Shown: positions 53,900 to 62,887, numbered from the stretch's first letter. The stretch is DNA of 64,000 nucleotides from an uncultured Desulfovibrio sp. (GCA_913060505.1 CAJXRQ010000003.1:1-64000); one strand, 5' to 3'. Made by a program: numbers and translations. The notes: a model not told the origin generated them from the letters alone.

Positions 53900-55221
53900 G
53901 GCCGTTGCTGCCGGTTGAAACGGTCACGTCCGTCAAAACGCTCGAAAGGATCGAATCGATTTTCGGCGCGAGACGGCCGTTGTGACAACTCCCCGCCATC
54001 CGCACCATGCCGAAATCCCACGGCAAAGTAACGGAAAGCATCAACGGCATGGCTTGTCCAATCATGCACGGGCCGCGCCCCGAAATCCCCGGCATGTTCG
54101 TTGAAGCCGCGCCGGTAATGGCGCAAAGCCTCCAGCCCCACTTCGCACCGCTCCATGTCAAACCAGCAACGCGGCAGCAGGGAGCGGACGGCATTGATTC
54201 CGTCCTGCACCGGAATATTGGGACAAATATCAAAACGAATGCCCAGGGATCGGGCCACCTCCAGCCTTGACTTGCCGGTCCCCAGCTCACGGACACGAAT
54301 GTCGTGAGGCGCGATATGCCTGCCATAGGAATAATCCCTCGATTGCAGTTCCCGCACATAATGATCCAGCCCGACACCCTGTCCTTCGTAATAATCGATA
54401 ACCCGACACTCGCCACCGGGACCAACCTGCATGAACCAGATGGCAGTGGAGTCACTCATGCCCAGATCCCATGCCGTATGCACGGGCAAATCGGGATCAT
54501 GAGGAACCGCGCAGACACGCCCCTGCTGCTCGGCATCCGCCACAAGACGACCAAAATACGCACCCCGGACAGCCGCACTGAACGAACATTCGAATTCCTG
54601 CTCGTATTCTTCGGGACTCATTTCCCGGCAGGCCGCGTCCAGTTCCCGCGGGTCCAGCACCCCGGTTTCCGAGGCCCGATACATGGCTGCAAACCAATCA
54701 GGATCTTTACGCGCCATGCCCCAGAGCCGGTACAAGGCGTTCTTGCCTTGCGGCGTGCCGATGAATATGGCCCATCCCTTGCGGTCCGAAAGCGCGGGGC
54801 GCACTACCTCGGACCAGACCCGGTAGGCCATCTGGGCTACTTCGTCGAAAACCACGCCGTCCAGATACAGGCCGCGCAGGGAATCGGGATTGTTGGCCCC
54901 AAAAAGCCGAATCCTCGCACCGTTGGCAAAGTCAGCCCGCAGTTCGCCTTCATGAAACTTCACCGCGCAAGCCTGCTCGTGCATGCGGCAATGCCGCTTG
55001 AGGATATCCCACACAACGGCCTTGGCCTGCCGGTAAAGCGGTGCAATGTAGGCACCTCGCCAGTCAGGAAGCGGTGTTTCAACAGCGCATTGTACCAGCC
55101 GATTCACGCAAAGCACGGTCTTGCCGAAACGCCTGTGGCAGACCAACACGGAAAAACGCCGCAAATTGCGTTCTATTTCCGCCTGATGCGTTCGCGGAAT
55201 ATAACAGTCGCTCATAATCAT
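53896..55221 (-). CDS. Terminase large subunit (phage packaging ATPase/nuclease)
   Basis: A 441-residue enzyme. N-terminal ATPase: Walker A CHRRFGKTVL (residue about 35), Walker B LDGVVFDEVAQM, and the adaptor IFIGTPQGK. C-terminal RNase-H-like nuclease: first Asp in HTAWDLGMSDSTAIWF, last acidic residues near VDAFRYFAVGF. All catalytic positions are present, so packaging is possible. Start set at 55221 (ATG ATT ATG) after AAGGAG; the ATG at 55215 is possible. Confidence 0.92.
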   Translation of the reverse strand: MIMSDCYIPRTHQAEIERNLRRFSVLVCHRRFGKTVLCVNRLVQCAVETPLPDWRGAYIAPLYRQAKAVVWDILKRHCRMHEQACAVKFHEGELRADFANGARIRLFGANNPDSLRGLYLDGVVFDEVAQMAYRVWSEVVRPALSDRKGWAIFIGTPQGKNALYRLWGMARKDPDWFAAMYRASETGVLDPRELDAACREMSPEEYEQEFECSFSAAVRGAYFGRLVADAEQQGRVCAVPHDPDLPVHTAWDLGMSDSTAIWFMQVGPGGECRVIDYYEGQGVGLDHYVRELQSRDYSYGRHIAPHDIRVRELGTGKSRLEVARSLGIRFDICPNIPVQDGINAVRSLLPRCWFDMERCEVGLEALRHYRRGFNEHAGDFGARPVHDWTSHAVDAFRYFAVGFRHGADGGELSQRPSRAENRFDPFERFDGRDRFNRQQRP

Positions 55222-55273
55222 TTTACTCCTTGTGCATATTGACGGGGTGCGCCTGCCCCGGTATCCGTGTTCG

Positions 55274-56203
55274 ATGATGCATCGCTTGCCCATTCTCGCT
55301 CTCGCACTCCTCGTTTCCTGTTCCGGATGCGTGTCCCGGGATGTGTCCACCCTCTCCCCTGAGCAAGTCCGGGAATCAAAACGTGAATCCCTTGCGGCCG
55401 GAGACCTGCAAATAGCCATGCAGGACATGCACAACGGCAGGTTTCTGGACCCGGAAACCTCGGAAGTCTCGTTGGACAAGGCTGTCCGGCTGGATCCGCA
55501 ACTGAAAGACGCGTTCTTGTACCGGGGCATAGCACGCATACAGCAGAAAAAATGGCCGGAGGCGGAAAAGGATTTGAGCCGGGCCGCCACTTTGACCCCG
55601 GATTCGGCCCAAATATTCTATCTGCGGGGGATAGTCCGCATACATCTGGAGAACAATGAGGGGGCGCTACAGGATCTGACCCACAGCATTGAGCTGGACG
55701 ACACCAAGGTAAACGCATACGTGCAGCGCGGCTTTGTCCACAACAAGGCCAAGCAATACCAGCAGGCGGTAGACGACTTCAGCCAGGCCATTTCCATGGC
55801 TCCCAATCGCTATGATCCATACTACCAGCGTGCATTGGCCTATACGGCGCAAGGCAAACATTCGCTGGCGGCACAGGATTTTACGGACGCCATCGGAGCG
55901 ACCCCTTCCTCCAGTCAGGCTTTTGCGGGACGGGGGGAAAGCTATTTGCGTCTGAACGTGTTCGGCAGGGCCATTCAGGATCTGCGCCAAGCCTCCCTGA
56001 TGTCCCCAGAAAATCCCATGTACCTTGAGCTTCTGGCCCGCGCCTATGCAGGCCGGGGCGAATATGAAGAAGCCCTCCGGCACATCAAACGCGCCATGGC
56101 CGTTGCCAAGGCCAGAAACATCACCACACGCACAAGCGCCCTGCAACGCCTCAACGCAGAATACACGGCAAAAATCCTGCATCCCGACCCTTCCGAGCCC
56201 TAA
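55274..56203 (+). CDS. TPR lipoprotein embedded between phage genes
   Basis: A 309-residue lipoprotein (ALALLVSCSGC, Cys near 19) with about six TPR units (DAFLYRGIARIQQKKWPEAE, AYVQRGFVHNKAKQYQQAVD, LLARAYAGRGEYEEALRHI). It is on the strand opposite to the phage-type genes, 52 bp from the terminase start and overlapping the small membrane gene by 4 bp. It looks like a host-type envelope protein. Base composition is like its neighbours, so there is no sign of recent transfer. Confidence 0.8.
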   Translation: MMHRLPILALALLVSCSGCVSRDVSTLSPEQVRESKRESLAAGDLQIAMQDMHNGRFLDPETSEVSLDKAVRLDPQLKDAFLYRGIARIQQKKWPEAEKDLSRAATLTPDSAQIFYLRGIVRIHLENNEGALQDLTHSIELDDTKVNAYVQRGFVHNKAKQYQQAVDDFSQAISMAPNRYDPYYQRALAYTAQGKHSLAAQDFTDAIGATPSSSQAFAGRGESYLRLNVFGRAIQDLRQASLMSPENPMYLELLARAYAGRGEYEEALRHIKRAMAVAKARNITTRTSALQRLNAEYTAKILHPDPSEP

Positions 56204-56412
56204 CGGAAAACGTCATACAACATGCGCATGGCCACCCCGAGCATGGATGCGCAACACCCCCAGACCAAACGCTCCAACGTGCGGATCTTCTCCGCATGCT
56301 CGGGGCATTTACGCTGGCCATTGATGGAACGGATGTCCTCCTGCACGGCGCACACACGTTCGTCAATACGAATCAGCAAATCGTGCAATTCCCTGTTCTC
56401 AGCAGGACTCAT
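56200..56412 (-). CDS. Small phage-module membrane protein
   Basis: A 70-residue protein: a hydrophilic coiled-coil half (LHDLLIRIDERVCAVQEDIR), then RTLERLVWGCCASMLGVAMR, a single membrane helix near the C-terminus. The coiled coil plus one helix is like a Rz-type spanin or holin helper; not a sure match. GAAGGAGGAACG precedes the ATG. Coupled to the holin gene by ATGA overlap. Confidence 0.6.
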   Translation of the reverse strand: MSPAENRELHDLLIRIDERVCAVQEDIRSINGQRKCPEHAEKIRTLERLVWGCCASMLGVAMRMLYDVFR

Positions 56413-56816
56413 CGTTCCTCCTTCAAGGCGTCTCGCAGCCCTTTGACCGTACCGGGCAAATAGTCGCCCACTTTTTTAACGCCCAAAACCGCAGCGACGA
56501 TCCAGAACGTGATGCGCAAGAACCATTCCGGCAAAGCTTCCCAGGCCGTCAGTACCTCATGCGCCTGCTCCGGGAAAAATCCGCTCCAGACAAAAAAACC
56601 GATCCACGCGAAAAAAAGCACGTCGTCCTTCCAGCCCGCGTTTTCCAACTGGCGCATTTCCCATTCGTGGTTGAACTCCCGGTCTGAACGGGCCAGACGC
56701 AACTTGTTTTCCATGACAGCTTTCCGAATTTCCTGTTTCTGGCCGAAATAGTCGGAGATCCCCTCCACGATTGTTCCCAAAAGTCCTGTAACGGCACCGA
56801 TTAAAGGTATCGCCAT
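56409..56816 (-). CDS. 3TM holin, GTA_holin_3TM-like
   Basis: A 135-residue protein. First an amphipathic segment (IPLIGAVTGLLGTIVEGISD), then a coiled-coil region (QKQEIRKAVMENKLRLARSD), then GWKDDVLFFAWIGFFVWSGF, PEQAHEVLTAWEALPEWFLR and TFWIVAAVLGVKKVGDYLPG: two or three helices. The W-x-D-D..W and P-E-W-F-L...G-V-K order resembles the holin family described for gene-transfer-agent release. CAGGAGGAACAG precedes the start at 56816. First gene of the leftward phage-type module. Confidence 0.75.
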   Translation of the reverse strand: MAIPLIGAVTGLLGTIVEGISDYFGQKQEIRKAVMENKLRLARSDREFNHEWEMRQLENAGWKDDVLFFAWIGFFVWSGFFPEQAHEVLTAWEALPEWFLRITFWIVAAVLGVKKVGDYLPGTVKGLRDALKEER

Positions 56817-57041
56817 CTGTTCCTCCTGTTGTTCATACATGGCAAAAAAAAGCACCAGCCTGCCAAGTATGCCACAGCAAAGGATGGACGAATAAAAATG
56901 GAACGTGGAAAGGAAAAAAAAGGATTATTTGTTCCTATTGACAAATTATTAAAGGAACGAGATGTGTAACATACGATAATAATAACAATATACTTAAAAT
57001 AAATTCATACTTTCGTAAAACATCTGGTCTCGGAGGGTCTT

Positions 57042-59018
57042 ATGAAAAACATTCGTCTGTCATACAAGCTCGTTGGAGGCTTTGTTATCTCCGCGTGTAT
57101 CGCGTTGATTATCGGTCTTATGGGGATATGGGCCGTACTCAGCCTCGAACGTTCTGGCAAAGTAGTCACCGCCCAGAATCTCCCCGCCATTGAGGCTTTG
57201 TGCTCTGTTACCAAAAGTCTCGGAGGGGAAGCCAAGTCGCTCAGCTCTCTCATGAGCCCTGCGCTCACCCGTCAGGATCGCGACGGGATTTATGCACAAG
57301 TCGAAACGCAAAAAAAGAACCTTGAAAGCTCATTCAAGGCCTATAACGCTCTTCCAAAAAGCAAAACGGAAAAGAATCTGGCTGCGGAATACGAGCAGAG
57401 TCTCGATAAACTGCAGCAGGCTTCCGATCGTGTGGTCAGCCTTTCCCGGGAAGTGGGAAATAGCGACATCCTTAACCCCGACAGATTCATGAGCCACATC
57501 CAGCAATTCAGAGGCGATCACTACAAGCTGGAGTCGCTGACCGCCAACCTCATGCTCACGGAAGACACTTTCAAGGGAGGGGGGGATCCAACCAAATGCG
57601 CCTTTGGGAAGTGGATGGCCACCCTCGACACGACGAACCCGAAGATGAAAGAATTATTGACAAAAATAAAAATTCCTCATGATCAATTCCATGCGGCGGT
57701 CAAGGATATCAAAGCCGCCATGGCCAAGCAGGACAACGGCGCAGCATTCGACACTTTTTACAAGGATCTCAAGCCTGCCCGGGACAGCGTCTTCAGTCTT
57801 TTCGAACAAATGCGCATTGAAGCCAGCCGTGTTCAAAAACTTTTCAACGAAATGACCACGGTGATGCACGTTCAGGAAAAGCAAAGCGAAGATGCGGCCA
57901 ACAAGGCGTTGGAGAAGATACTTGAATACAATGGAGACCGTGCCCATGAAAACGCGGCTGCAAGCGAGGCCATGGCCGTGCGGGCCAACAGTGTGGTCAT
58001 TATCGGCATGATAGTGGGTGTGATTCTGGCTCTTGCCATGGGAATCCTGCTCACCCGAGCCATTACCGGCCCAGTTCTTAAAGGAGTCCAATTCGCCCAG
58101 AATATGGCCAATGGCGACTTCACGTCACAACTTGATGTGGACCAGAAGGATGAAGTGGGCCAGCTGGCATCCGCTCTCAACGAAATGGTCCGCAAGCTTC
58201 GCGATGTCGTGTCTCAGGTTCTCTCATCCACGGACCATGTGTCCTCGGGCAGCAGGGAAATGGCATCTTCTTCCGAGACTCTCTCCCAGACAGCCACGGA
58301 ACAGGCCGCTGGCGTGGAAGAGGTTTCCTCCAGCATGGAAGAAATGACTTCCAATATCCAGGCCAGCGCAAGCAATGCGCAGGAAACGGAAACCTTGGCC
58401 TCTTCCGCATCCACGGAAGCGGAAAGAAGCGGAAAGGCCGTGCAGGAAACCGTGGCGGCCATGAAAACCATTGCGGAAAAGATCCTTGTCATCGAGGAAA
58501 TCGCACGCCAGACCAACCTGCTGGCGTTGAACGCGGCCATTGAAGCGGCTCGCGCCGGTGAGCACGGCAAGGGATTTGCCGTTGTAGCCGCCGAAGTCCG
58601 CAAACTGGCGGAACGCAGCGGCGCTGCAGCGGCAGAAATTGGAGAACTCTCCTCTTCCACCGTGGACGTGGCTGAACGTGCGGGGTCGATGATAGACAAA
58701 CTGGTTCCCGACATTGCGCGGACCGCCGACCTTGTGCGGGAAATTGCCGAGGCCAGCAACGAACAGAATGCCGGGGCCTCGCAAATAAACACAGCGGTGC
58801 AGGAGCTGGATAGTACTATCCAGCAAAACGCCTCCGCTGCCGAGGAAATGTCCGGCACGGCGGAGCAGCTCGCGGAACAGGCCGCAACCCTCCAGGAGAT
58901 CATGGCTTTCTTCAACATCGGCTCCCATGGAGGAGTCGTTCAGGCAGCCACCATTCACCAAGCACTGCCCCCGGTACAGGAAGAGGCCTCGACAGGCGAA
59001 GAGTTCGAGCGTTTCTAG
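57042..59018 (+). CDS. Chemoreceptor with CZB-like zinc site between its two membrane segments
   Basis: A 658-residue receptor: TM1 (about 11-33), extracytoplasmic helical region with a CZB-like motif (His near 160 in GDHYKLE, Cys near 186 in KCAFGKWM, His near 213 and 217 in PHDQFHAAV), TM2 (about 317-340), HAMP, and the standard signalling hairpin [20 protein letters not shown]. The tail EEFERF matches the EEFEKF of the receptor at 5293. CZB domains bind zinc and sense hypochlorite or zinc elsewhere; here it seems to lie outside the cytoplasm. CGGAGGG precedes the ATG. Confidence 0.92.
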   Translation: MKNIRLSYKLVGGFVISACIALIIGLMGIWAVLSLERSGKVVTAQNLPAIEALCSVTKSLGGEAKSLSSLMSPALTRQDRDGIYAQVETQKKNLESSFKAYNALPKSKTEKNLAAEYEQSLDKLQQASDRVVSLSREVGNSDILNPDRFMSHIQQFRGDHYKLESLTANLMLTEDTFKGGGDPTKCAFGKWMATLDTTNPKMKELLTKIKIPHDQFHAAVKDIKAAMAKQDNGAAFDTFYKDLKPARDSVFSLFEQMRIEASRVQKLFNEMTTVMHVQEKQSEDAANKALEKILEYNGDRAHENAAASEAMAVRANSVVIIGMIVGVILALAMGILLTRAITGPVLKGVQFAQNMANGDFTSQLDVDQKDEVGQLASALNEMVRKLRDVVSQVLSSTDHVSSGSREMASSSETLSQTATEQAAGVEEVSSSMEEMTSNIQASASNAQETETLASSASTEAERSGKAVQETVAAMKTIAEKILVIEEIARQTNLLALNAAIEAARAGEHGKGFAVVAAEVRKLAERSGAAAAEIGELSSSTVDVAERAGSMIDKLVPDIARTADLVREIAEASNEQNAGASQINTAVQELDSTIQQNASAAEEMSGTAEQLAEQAATLQEIMAFFNIGSHGGVVQAATIHQALPPVQEEASTGEEFERF

Positions 59019-59038
59019 CATCTCGAAATAAAAAACAG

Positions 59039-59082
59039 AATCCGCATTCCGTCGGCGTCGTCGGGGTGCGGATTTCTTTGTT
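59039..59082 (+). terminator. Terminator after the second chemoreceptor
   Basis: AATCCGCA (59039-59046) and TGCGGATT (59067-59074) arms followed by TCTTTGTTTC. Confidence 0.75.
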
Positions 59083-59206
59083 TCAAACGGTCTGCGGCAA
59101 AAGAACGGCATGGAAAAATCACTGTCCATCTTCCGGCTGCAACTCCTTTACTTGCCCGAAGGCAATGGACTACACTACCCCGCAAGCATCAGGAGTAAGT
59201 CGTTCC

Positions 59207-59887
59207 ATGAAACAAGCATTCATCTTTTTTGTGCTGGCCGCACTTTTTTGGCCAATAAATGCCAAATCCGAGACCTTTGAACAGGTTCTCAAGCATCCGG
59301 ACCCCGCACAACGATACTTGATTTTCCTTCATGGGAAAAATCTCGAAAAAACGCAGGAACCCCAAAAACAGTCTCCCTATGGCGAATACGATCTGGACGG
59401 AATGATCCGTTTTTTCGAAGATCAGGATCTTACGGTCATCAGCCAAAGACGTATGCGCGTGGAGCCGCACCAATACGCTTCCCGCCTTGTCTCCAACATA
59501 CGCCGTCTTCTCAGACGGGGAGTACCGGCTCCCCATGTGACTGTGGCAGGATTCGGACGCGGTGGCTATATCGCCCTGCTTACGGCTTCCTCGCTGGCAG
59601 ACCCGCGGATAAACTACGTCCTGCTGGCGGCCTGCGGCCGCAACCGCAACAGCCGAGATTATGAGTATTTTCTGCGCCGCAAGCGCGGAGTCAGACTGCG
59701 TGGGCGCATCCTCTCCGTTTTTGACGCAGGCGACCTTGAAGCGGGATCATGCAAGGGAGCCTTTGCGCAGGCCGGAAACCGTATCACCAGCCAGGAGTTC
59801 CGCCTCAAATCAGGACAGGGACACGCCGTGTTCTACAAAACCCATCCTGCATGGATGCTGCAGGTCGTGCAGTGGGCAAAACAATAA
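59207..59887 (+). CDS. Exported alpha/beta-hydrolase-like protein lacking the nucleophile serine
   Basis: A 226-residue protein with a signal peptide (FIFFVLAALFWPINAKS) and an alpha/beta hydrolase layout (RYLIFLHGKNLEKTQ as oxyanion strand, then VTVAGFGRGGYIALLTASSL). At the elbow the expected GxSxG serine is Gly (GFGRGG), so normal hydrolysis is doubtful. A late QGHAVFYKTH could hold the usual His. The start at 59207 is the ATG directly before the signal peptide. It may bind rather than hydrolyse, or be catalytically different. Confidence 0.75.
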   Translation: MKQAFIFFVLAALFWPINAKSETFEQVLKHPDPAQRYLIFLHGKNLEKTQEPQKQSPYGEYDLDGMIRFFEDQDLTVISQRRMRVEPHQYASRLVSNIRRLLRRGVPAPHVTVAGFGRGGYIALLTASSLADPRINYVLLAACGRNRNSRDYEYFLRRKRGVRLRGRILSVFDAGDLEAGSCKGAFAQAGNRITSQEFRLKSGQGHAVFYKTHPAWMLQVVQWAKQ

Positions 59888-59932
59888 AAACTATACACCG
59901 TCAATCATACAATCAAACGATAAGGACTCATT

Positions 59933-60505
59933 ATGAAGACATCGCTTGGCAAAAAGACACTGGCTGCCCCCACCCCTGTCTGGGCCGTGGGAGCTTATGA
60001 CGTGGAAGGAAAACCCAATGCCATGATCGCCGCATGGGGAGGCATCGTCAGCTCCGACCCTGCCAGCATCGGCGTATCCCTGCGCAAGGCCCGTCATACC
60101 TATGCGGGCATTCTGGAACATCGCGCCTTTACCGTCAGCGTGGCGAACGTGGAGTATGCCGCACAGGCAGATTATCTGGGCATTGATTCCGGCAAAAACG
60201 TGGACAAATTCGCGGCCACAGGCCTGACTCCCGTACGCAGCGAGGTTGTTGACGCTCCGTACATCGACGAATTTCCCCTGATCGTGGAATGCTCGCTGAC
60301 CAATGTTTTGGACCAGGGCGCCCACGTACAGCTCGTCGGTGAAATCATGGATGTGAAAGTTGATGAAGACAAAATGGAAAACGGAGCACCCATTCCCGAG
60401 GCCGTCCAACCTCTGGTGTACATGCCTGGAGCTGGCTCCTACTACAGTCTCGGCCAGGTTGTCGGCAAGGCGTTTTCCATGGGCCTGCCTTATCGCAAAA
60501 AATAG
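59933..60505 (+). CDS. Flavin reductase-like (flavoredoxin-type) protein
   Basis: A 190-residue FMN-binding split-barrel protein: KKTLAAPTPVWAVGAYDVEG, AAWGGIVSSDPASIGVSLRK, RHTYAGILEHRAFTVSVAN, and YYSLGQVVGKAF near the end. This is the flavoredoxin/flavin-reductase family common in sulfate reducers, proposed to carry electrons in thiosulfate or sulfite reduction. The exact partner is unknown. Monocistronic between two terminators. Confidence 0.88.
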   Translation: MKTSLGKKTLAAPTPVWAVGAYDVEGKPNAMIAAWGGIVSSDPASIGVSLRKARHTYAGILEHRAFTVSVANVEYAAQADYLGIDSGKNVDKFAATGLTPVRSEVVDAPYIDEFPLIVECSLTNVLDQGAHVQLVGEIMDVKVDEDKMENGAPIPEAVQPLVYMPGAGSYYSLGQVVGKAFSMGLPYRKK

Positions 60506-60545
60506 CGCCACCAGCTAGCCGAACCTGACGAATATTCAAGACAAA

Positions 60546-60578
60546 ACGGCCTCGCAGCAAAAATTGTTGCGGGGCCGT
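60546..60578. terminator. Bidirectional hairpin terminator
   Basis: ACGGCCTCGCAGCAA and TTGTTGCGGGGCCGT arms with an AAAT loop, between the converging flavin reductase and 60602 genes. One G-T wobble. Confidence 0.7.
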
Positions 60579-60601
60579 TCACATTTCAGGAATCAACCGG
60601 C

Positions 60602-61000
60602 TCAATCGCGCTTGTGTACCGGAGCCTTTTCAATCAAGTCCAGTACCACCAGCCCGATGGACAACGGCTTGCGATTTTCGTCGTTTATCATTTCCACAAG
60701 AATTTCCTTGAGCGGAGCAATGGCCATTACCAGCTCATCATGCCCCGACATCCCTATGTAGTAAGCCTTGTCCAAGGCTTCCAGCAGCAGATGGTCGAAA
60801 TCCTCGTCATACGTGCCGAAGTAATAGGATGCGATTTCACGCACCTTGAGCAAACCGAACACAATGCCATCAACCGAGGTGTAATCCGCACCCCAGATCT
60901 GTCCGCCTACGATACGCGGTATTTTCGGTTTGCGAGGATTCGCGACAACAAGCTCGTCCTGCATGCGGCGAAACTGGTCTAACGCGACGACAGTACCCAT
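60602..61000 (-). CDS. Conserved hypothetical protein
   Basis: A 132-residue soluble protein, MGTVVALDQFRRMQDELVVA onward, mostly helical by eye, with YYFGTYDEDFDHLLLEALDK and GMSGHDELVMAIAPLKE stretches. No signal, no membrane segment, no known motif. GAGGGGCT precedes the ATG. Function unknown. Confidence 0.6.
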   Translation of the reverse strand: MGTVVALDQFRRMQDELVVANPRKPKIPRIVGGQIWGADYTSVDGIVFGLLKVREIASYYFGTYDEDFDHLLLEALDKAYYIGMSGHDELVMAIAPLKEILVEMINDENRKPLSIGLVVLDLIEKAPVHKRD

Positions 61001-61163
61001 AGCCCCTCCTTGCTCTTCTATGTCTCCTTATCGGCCATTTTGCCTGTTTGCATTACCGTTGAAGATAAATTTGAAAGAACTGCTCATATTCTCAAACCAA
61101 TCATAATCCATATCAAATTATAAAACAGGCAGATAAAGTCGTAAGCTTATCGATAGGTTACTT

Positions 61164-61196
61164 AAAAAAAGGCGGGAGCCGTATAATGGCTCCCGC
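61164..61196 (-). terminator. Terminator after the CBS-ACT gene
   Basis: On the minus strand GCGGGAGCC-loop-GGCTCCCGC, then seven T (A61164-61170 on plus). Confidence 0.9.
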
Positions 61197-61219
61197 ACAA
61201 AATCTTCATCAGATAGACT

Positions 61220-61894
61220 TTACACCACAGGGTGAACGTGATCCGTTACCCAGTACTCAACGTCGAACCTTGATTCCATTTCCTGCTGCATCTTCTTGAG
61301 GGAGGGCTTGTCCATGTCCCGAAAGCGGATGTAGACATCCTTGATATCCTTGGTGTCTTCCACATTGCGGGTCAGCACGGACATAATGCGCGCGCCATTG
61401 TCCTGCAGGCAATCCAGCACCGGAGCAAGACTCCCCTGCGAAGTGGCGATCTGCAAACCGACCTGCATGCCGCCGGAACGCACGCCGGTAATATCCACAA
61501 GCACGTTGAACACGTCCGTGTCCGTCAGGATACCGGTCACGAGACCGTCCTCATCCACGACAGGCAGACTGCCGAAACGGCCTTCCAGCATCAGAACAGC
61601 GGCCTTTTCAACGGTCTCATCCTCGCGGATGGTCACAGGCTTTCTGGTCATGATGTCGCCGACCTTGATCTCGGAAAGCAGATAATACAGTTCGTGCATA
61701 TCCAAGGTGGTAGCCTTGGACGGCGAGGCTTCCTTGACGTCCCTGTCCGACACGATTCCCAGGATACGCCCGCCCTCGTCCACGATAGGCAGGCTGCTTA
61801 TGTGCTTGTCCTTCATGAGCTTGGACGCCTTCATCATGGAGCGTTCCGGGGTGAGGGTTATGACATTCTTGGTCATCCAGTTTTTGGCCAACAT
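61220..61894 (-). CDS. CBS-pair protein with C-terminal ACT-like domain
   Basis: A 224-residue protein: two CBS units (MTKNVITLTPERSMMKASKL and IMTRKPVTIREDETVEKAAV, about 1-140) forming an AMP/ATP-binding Bateman module, then an ACT-like ligand-binding region (about 145-215, GVRSGGMQVGLQIATSQGSL). Such stand-alone CBS-ACT proteins (AcuB-like) sense energy or amino-acid state. The start at 61894 follows AAGGAGGATCC; an upstream start adds a tail without match. Confidence 0.85.
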   Translation of the reverse strand: MLAKNWMTKNVITLTPERSMMKASKLMKDKHISSLPIVDEGGRILGIVSDRDVKEASPSKATTLDMHELYYLLSEIKVGDIMTRKPVTIREDETVEKAAVLMLEGRFGSLPVVDEDGLVTGILTDTDVFNVLVDITGVRSGGMQVGLQIATSQGSLAPVLDCLQDNGARIMSVLTRNVEDTKDIKDVYIRFRDMDKPSLKKMQQEMESRFDVEYWVTDHVHPVV

Positions 61895-62053
61895 GTATAG
61901 GATCCTCCTTCGTGTGTTCCGGCAAACCAAAAATGTTTGTCGTATTCTGATAGTATCTTATATGAATAAAATCCTGGCTTGGCTAGTAGAGCTTTTCTGC
62001 GCGGACCGCCCATGTTATCGTTTGCAGCGAGGAACCTTCCCGGAGAAACGCCC

Positions 62054-62887
62054 ATGCTCATACTCAAAATACTGCTGTTGCTGCTCTGCCTCGGCTATGG
62101 ACTGCTGGCCGCCACCGTTTATTTTTCCCAACAATCCATGGTGTACAACCCCTCCAGCAACATGGAGGCCACACCGAAGGATATGGGATTTTCCTACACG
62201 GACGTGGAACTCATCACTGCGCAAGGCACCCATTTGCATGCATGGTGGCTGCCGCACCCCAACCCCAGAGCCACCTTGCTCTTCTGCCACGGCAACGGCG
62301 GAAACATATCCCACAGGGAAGATTCATTTCGCATTTTCCACTCCCTGAACCTGAACATCTTCATCTTCGACTATTCAGGCTATGGCCAGAGCATGGGCAA
62401 ACCGGGCGAAAAAGCCGTTCATGCAGACACTCGCGCCGCATGGGACTGGCTCACGCAGGAAATGGATATACCGGCGGAACAGATTATCATCTTTGGCCGT
62501 TCTCTGGGCGGTGGCGCCGCAGCCGGGCTGGCCGGCTCCCTGCAGGAACAGGGCATACGACCGCACGGCCTGATCATGGAATCCACGTTCTCTTCGCTGC
62601 CGGATGTGGGTACCACCATCTACCCATGGTTGCCGGTCCGACTGCTGGCAAGAAGCCGCTTCGAAAGCTCCCGCGCCCTCAAAAAGTCCGACATCCCGGC
62701 CCTGTTCATCCATAGCCGCGAAGACGACATCGTTCCGTATGAAATCGGGCGCAAGCTCTTTGAGAGCTATCCGGGACCAAAGGACTTCCTGCACATCGAG
62801 GGAAGACACAATCAGGGCTTTTCCGAAACCGGGCAACCGTACGTTAACGGGCTTGCCCGCTACCTGAACCGGCTGGAAGAGAGCTGA
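62054..62887 (+). CDS. Membrane-anchored alpha/beta hydrolase (BEM46-like)
   Basis: A 277-residue protein with one N-terminal helix (LKILLLLLCLGYGLLAATVY), then an alpha/beta hydrolase fold: HGNGGNISHREDSF (oxyanion), IIIFGRSLGGGAAAGLAGSL with Ser near 154, SREDDIVPYEIG (Asp) and EGRHNQGFSETG (His). This full triad and N-anchor match the bacterial BEM46/ABHD13-like family of unknown substrate. Start at 62054 after CGGAGAAACGCCC. Co-transcribed with the DUF2784 gene (4-bp gap). Confidence 0.87.
   Translation: MLILKILLLLLCLGYGLLAATVYFSQQSMVYNPSSNMEATPKDMGFSYTDVELITAQGTHLHAWWLPHPNPRATLLFCHGNGGNISHREDSFRIFHSLNLNIFIFDYSGYGQSMGKPGEKAVHADTRAAWDWLTQEMDIPAEQIIIFGRSLGGGAAAGLAGSLQEQGIRPHGLIMESTFSSLPDVGTTIYPWLPVRLLARSRFESSRALKKSDIPALFIHSREDDIVPYEIGRKLFESYPGPKDFLHIEGRHNQGFSETGQPYVNGLARYLNRLEES

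Noticed and set aside
56938-56979. TTGACA with AT-rich stretch as a sigma-70 or sigma-28 promoter of the second chemoreceptor
   Set aside because: Spacing to the nearest -10 candidates is 21 bp for sigma-70 and 18 bp for the sigma-28 pattern, neither acceptable; left uncalled.
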